Positions 5,906-8,101 of a stretch of 8,101 bases of DNA are shown here, one piece after another. Numbering within the stretch: position 1 is the first letter of the stretch; each line of letters begins with the position of its first letter. The position numbers and the translations under genes were made by a program. The notes beneath the pieces were generated by a model. It did no database searches, was not told where the DNA came from, and worked only from the letters and a program-made list of their open reading frames with translations. This stretch comes from Bacteroidetes bacterium QH_10_64_19 (GTDB taxonomy: Bacteria; Bacteroidota; Rhodothermia; Rhodothermales; Salinibacteraceae): assembly GCA_003023125.1 (NCBI GenBank), contig PXSY01000130.1, positions 1 to 8,101 of the forward strand. Direction: 5' to 3'.

Positions 5906-6739
5906 ATGGGGGCCGACTCGTCTCTCCCGGACGTTGCGGACGTACCGCGCGTCACGACCAAGACCGTGCAGGAGATGAAGGAGGCGGGGGTGCCCATCGC
6001 CGTCCTAACGGCCTACGACTATACCTCGGCGCGGCTCTACGACCGGGCCGGGATTGACGTCTTGCTCGTCGGAGATTCGGCCTCGAACGTGATGGCGGGC
6101 AACGAAACGACCCTGCCGATGACGCTCGACCAGATGATCTACCACGCGCAGTGCGTCGTCCGGGGCATCGACCGGGCGCTGGTGGCCGTTGATCTCCCGT
6201 TCGGGTCGTTTCAGGGCGACTCGAAGGAGGCGCTCCGCTCCGCCATTCGCGTGATGAAGGAAACGGGGGCCCACGCGGTGAAAATTGAAGGGGGCGCCCC
6301 GGTGACCGAAAGCATCGGCCGGATGGTGACGGCCGGAATCCCCGTCATGGGCCACCTGGGACTCACGCCGCAGAGCATTTACAACTACGGGACGTATCAG
6401 GTGCGGGCGCGGGAGAAAGAGGAGGCCGATGAGCTCCGCGCTGACGCCAAGCGCCTGGAGGAGGCGGGGTGCTTTGCCGTCGTGCTCGAGAAAATTCCGG
6501 CCGATCTGGCCCGTGAGGTGACGGAATCGTTGTCCATTCCTACCATCGGGATCGGGGCCGGGGCCAGGACCGACGGGCAGGTGCTGGTGTCCCACGATGC
6601 CCTCGGCCTGTCGACCGATTTTAATCCCCGGTTCGTCCGGCGGTACGCCCGCCTCGACGAGACCATCACGGAGGCGATCAGTGCGTACGTGTCGGACGTC
6701 CGGGATCGGTCCTTTCCCTCTGAGGACGAAAGTTACTAA
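5906..6739 (+). CDS. panB: 3-methyl-2-oxobutanoate hydroxymethyltransferase (ketopantoate hydroxymethyltransferase)
   Basis: PanB transfers a hydroxymethyl group from 5,10-methylenetetrahydrofolate to 2-oxoisovalerate, giving ketopantoate. This is the first committed step of pantothenate and coenzyme A synthesis, in the cytoplasm. The 277-residue length is normal. Family motifs are [11 protein letters not shown] (34-44), [19 protein letters not shown] (55-73, Asp57 as metal ligand), [11 protein letters not shown] (93-103, Asp96), HAVKIEGG (123-130, Lys126 and Glu128), GHLGLTPQS (149-157), VVLEKIP (192-198, with Glu195) and [18 protein letters not shown] (214-231). All expected catalytic and metal-binding positions appear intact. 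ATG 5906 is the natural start: it adds about 15 residues before the conserved TTKTVQEMK stretch, and the palindrome described above precedes it. A hairpin follows its stop by a few bases, suggesting that transcription may end there. No other pan gene is in view. Confidence 0.96.
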   Translation: MGADSSLPDVADVPRVTTKTVQEMKEAGVPIAVLTAYDYTSARLYDRAGIDVLLVGDSASNVMAGNETTLPMTLDQMIYHAQCVVRGIDRALVAVDLPFGSFQGDSKEALRSAIRVMKETGAHAVKIEGGAPVTESIGRMVTAGIPVMGHLGLTPQSIYNYGTYQVRAREKEEADELRADAKRLEEAGCFAVVLEKIPADLAREVTESLSIPTIGIGAGARTDGQVLVSHDALGLSTDFNPRFVRRYARLDETITEAISAYVSDVRDRSFPSEDESY

Positions 6740-6744
6740 TCCGT

Positions 6745-6771
6745 CGCTCGGCGATCCGTTCTCGCCGAGTG
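6745..6771 (+). terminator. GC-rich hairpin after panB, candidate terminator
   Basis: CTCGGCGA at 6747-6754 pairs perfectly with TCGCCGAG at 6762-6769 across a seven-base loop. One G-T wobble and one more C-G pair extend the stem at its base. It begins about six bases after the panB stop. The following bases (gccgttgggg) contain no T-run, so it is not a textbook intrinsic terminator. It could still terminate weakly or protect the 3' end of the panB mRNA. Confidence 0.5.
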
Positions 6772-6829
6772 CCGTTGGGGTCTATCCGACATCCTCCAAT
6801 TTCCTCAACCTGACCTCACGAGTGTCCCC

Positions 6830-7636
6830 ATGCCGGACGATCAGCCCCGCATCCTCCTGTGCAACGACGACGGAATCCACGCCCCAGGCATCCAGTCATT
6901 GGCGGCCGCCCTGGATGGGCTGGGGGATCTAGTCGTGGTGGCGCCGACCAACGAGCAGAGTGCGGTCGGCCACGCGATTACAGTGCGGGATCCGGTGCGG
7001 GCCCACGAGGTCAAGTTTGAGGTGCCGTCGGGGTCCATTCCGGCGTGGGGCGTCACCGGCACCCCCGCCGACAGCGTGAAGCTGGCGTGTCATGAATTGC
7101 TCGACACGCCGCCGGACCTCGTGGTCAGCGGCATCAACCAGGGCCCGAACACGGCCGTAAACGTGCTCTACTCGGGCACCGTGAGCGCCGCCACCGAGGC
7201 GTCCATTCTGGGGCTCGACGCGGTCGCTATATCGCTTTGCGAGTGGTCCGCGCCAACGTTTGAGGCGTCCGGCCGATGGGCTCGGCGCATCGTGGAGTGG
7301 GTTTTGGATCGGGGGTTGCCGCGGGGGGTGCTGCTCAACGTCAACGTGCCCGCGCTTCCGGCGGACGAAATCGAAGGGTTTGCCCTTACGCGTCAGGCGC
7401 GCTCCCGGTGGGACGAGGGCTTCGAGGAACGCACTGACCCGGCCGACCAGTCCTATTACTGGCTCGCGGGCACGTTCGTCAATCTTGACGACGGACAGGA
7501 GACGGATCTTTCGGCCATCGAGCGGGGCTACGTGTCCGTGACGCCAATCCAGCACGACATGACGGCCTACGACGCCTTCGAGTCGCTCGCGAGTTGGGAC
7601 TGGGAGGAGTCGGTCAAGGTGGAGACCCCCGAATAG
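6830..7636 (+). CDS. surE: SurE 5'/3'-nucleotidase (survival protein E family)
   Basis: SurE is a metal-dependent phosphatase acting on nucleoside 5'- and 3'-monophosphates, in some species also on short polyphosphate. It is cytoplasmic and linked to stationary-phase survival. The 268-residue protein opens with [15 protein letters not shown], where Asp13-Asp14 are the expected metal ligands. [11 protein letters not shown] at 41-51 supplies Ser44, and [26 protein letters not shown], from about 99 on, supplies Asn103. So the full ligand set is present. [13 protein letters not shown] (74-86) is also typical. The C-terminal part carries LLNVNVPA and a terminal [15 protein letters not shown] segment, as in the family. 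ATG 6830 puts the DD motif at the normal distance from the N-terminus. It lies 90 bases after panB, beyond a hairpin, so it may have its own promoter, although none was recognised. It converges with the channel gene downstream. Confidence 0.96.
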   Translation: MPDDQPRILLCNDDGIHAPGIQSLAAALDGLGDLVVVAPTNEQSAVGHAITVRDPVRAHEVKFEVPSGSIPAWGVTGTPADSVKLACHELLDTPPDLVVSGINQGPNTAVNVLYSGTVSAATEASILGLDAVAISLCEWSAPTFEASGRWARRIVEWVLDRGLPRGVLLNVNVPALPADEIEGFALTRQARSRWDEGFEERTDPADQSYYWLAGTFVNLDDGQETDLSAIERGYVSVTPIQHDMTAYDAFESLASWDWEESVKVETPE

Positions 7637-7691
7637 TCGCCCCTCGGCACGCTGCGCACGAGTGTAGACGAGTCCGCATCATTTCTAAGGG

Positions 7692-8101
7692 TTACTCACG
7701 GGAGGAAGGGGCGCGGTTGGACGAATCCTGCAGGGGCGTTTCCTGCAAGGCCTTGGCCCCATCGAGGAAAAGCTGCCTGTGGGGAAACGGGACCTCAATG
7801 TCGGCCTCGCGGAGCGCCTCCCGCACCTTCTCAGTATATTCCCAGCGCATGGGCACTTCTTGGCTCGGGTCCTGAAGGTAAAACCGCAGCAACATGTTCA
7901 CGCTCGAATCGTCCATCTTCGTGACAACCGCCGTCGGCGACGGATCCGAGAGGATTCGGTCGTCGTCCTCGACGATAGGGAGAAGGACCTCCCGTGCTTC
8001 GTCGGGCCGCTCCTTGTAAGCGATCCCGAACGAAATGTCGAGTCGCAGGATGTTCCGCTTCGTGTGGTTCATCACTTTTCCTTTGATCATCTCCGTGTTC
8101 G
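7692..8101 (-). CDS. MscS-family mechanosensitive ion channel, C-terminal part (5' end outside window)
   Basis: This is a partial gene on the minus strand; about 135 C-terminal residues are visible, and the frame remains open to the window edge (the codons before the internal Met encode Asn-Thr-Glu). MscS channels open under membrane tension and release solutes during hypo-osmotic shock. The visible part starts in the cytoplasmic beta domain (NTEMIKGKVMNHTKR, comparable to the IPNs-x-I pattern of the family). It continues into the alpha/beta domain (LDISFGIAYKERPDEAREVLLPIV, then MLLRFYLQDP) and reaches IEVPFPHRQLFL, the usual C-terminal MscS motif. About 25 polar residues follow the motif. 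The pore-lining helices are missing, so the subfamily cannot be fixed. Its stop faces that of surE across 55 bases, where I see no convincing terminator hairpin. Confidence 0.9.
   Translation of the reverse strand, partial: NTEMIKGKVMNHTKRNILRLDISFGIAYKERPDEAREVLLPIVEDDDRILSDPSPTAVVTKMDDSSVNMLLRFYLQDPSQEVPMRWEYTEKVREALREADIEVPFPHRQLFLDGAKALQETPLQDSSNRAPSSRE

Noticed and set aside
7637..7691. Bidirectional terminator between surE and the MscS gene
   Set aside because: Only a four-pair CTCG/CGAG stem with a 12-base loop is present; no convincing structure.

Overview
The window looks like a chromosomal housekeeping segment from a moderately GC-rich (roughly 60%) Gram-negative bacterium. It most likely comes from the Rhodothermota/Bacteroidota side, near Salinibacter. 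This is an inference: the proteins are rich in Asp/Glu, as in salt-in halophiles; the starts lack clear Shine-Dalgarno sequences, as is common in Bacteroidota; and the order uppS-bamA-ompH-ompH is, from memory, typical of Bacteroidota. No mobile element, CRISPR array, tRNA or rRNA was seen.

Layout. Positions 1-714 hold the 3' end of an RseP-type intramembrane protease gene. An isoprenyl (undecaprenyl) diphosphate synthase, uppS, follows at 929-1759. Next is bamA, the Omp85 outer-membrane protein insertase, at 1929-4483. Its reading frame breaks near 3224, inside POTRA domain 5. Two consecutive Skp/OmpH-type periplasmic chaperone genes follow (4520-5110 and 5177-5806), then panB (5906-6739) and surE (6830-7636), all on the + strand. 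The 3' part of a MscS-family mechanosensitive channel gene comes in convergently on the - strand (8101-7692).

How they fit together. The first five genes form an envelope-biogenesis block. RseP cleaves membrane proteins in envelope-stress signalling, UppS makes the C55 lipid carrier for peptidoglycan and surface glycans, the Skp-like proteins hold unfolded outer-membrane proteins in the periplasm, and BamA inserts them. PanB (pantothenate/CoA synthesis) and SurE (nucleotide phosphatase) are metabolic genes without an obvious link to the block. A strong hairpin just after panB separates it from surE.

The clearest oddity is the bamA frameshift. Restoring one G at 3225-3226 joins both halves into an ordinary BamA of about 850 residues. 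The intergenic regions also hold a few structured sites: a hairpin and a pair of 12-base repeats before bamA, a 14-base palindrome touching the panB start, and a hairpin after panB. I found no evidence of a new defence or mobile system; this is mostly an ordinary core region.
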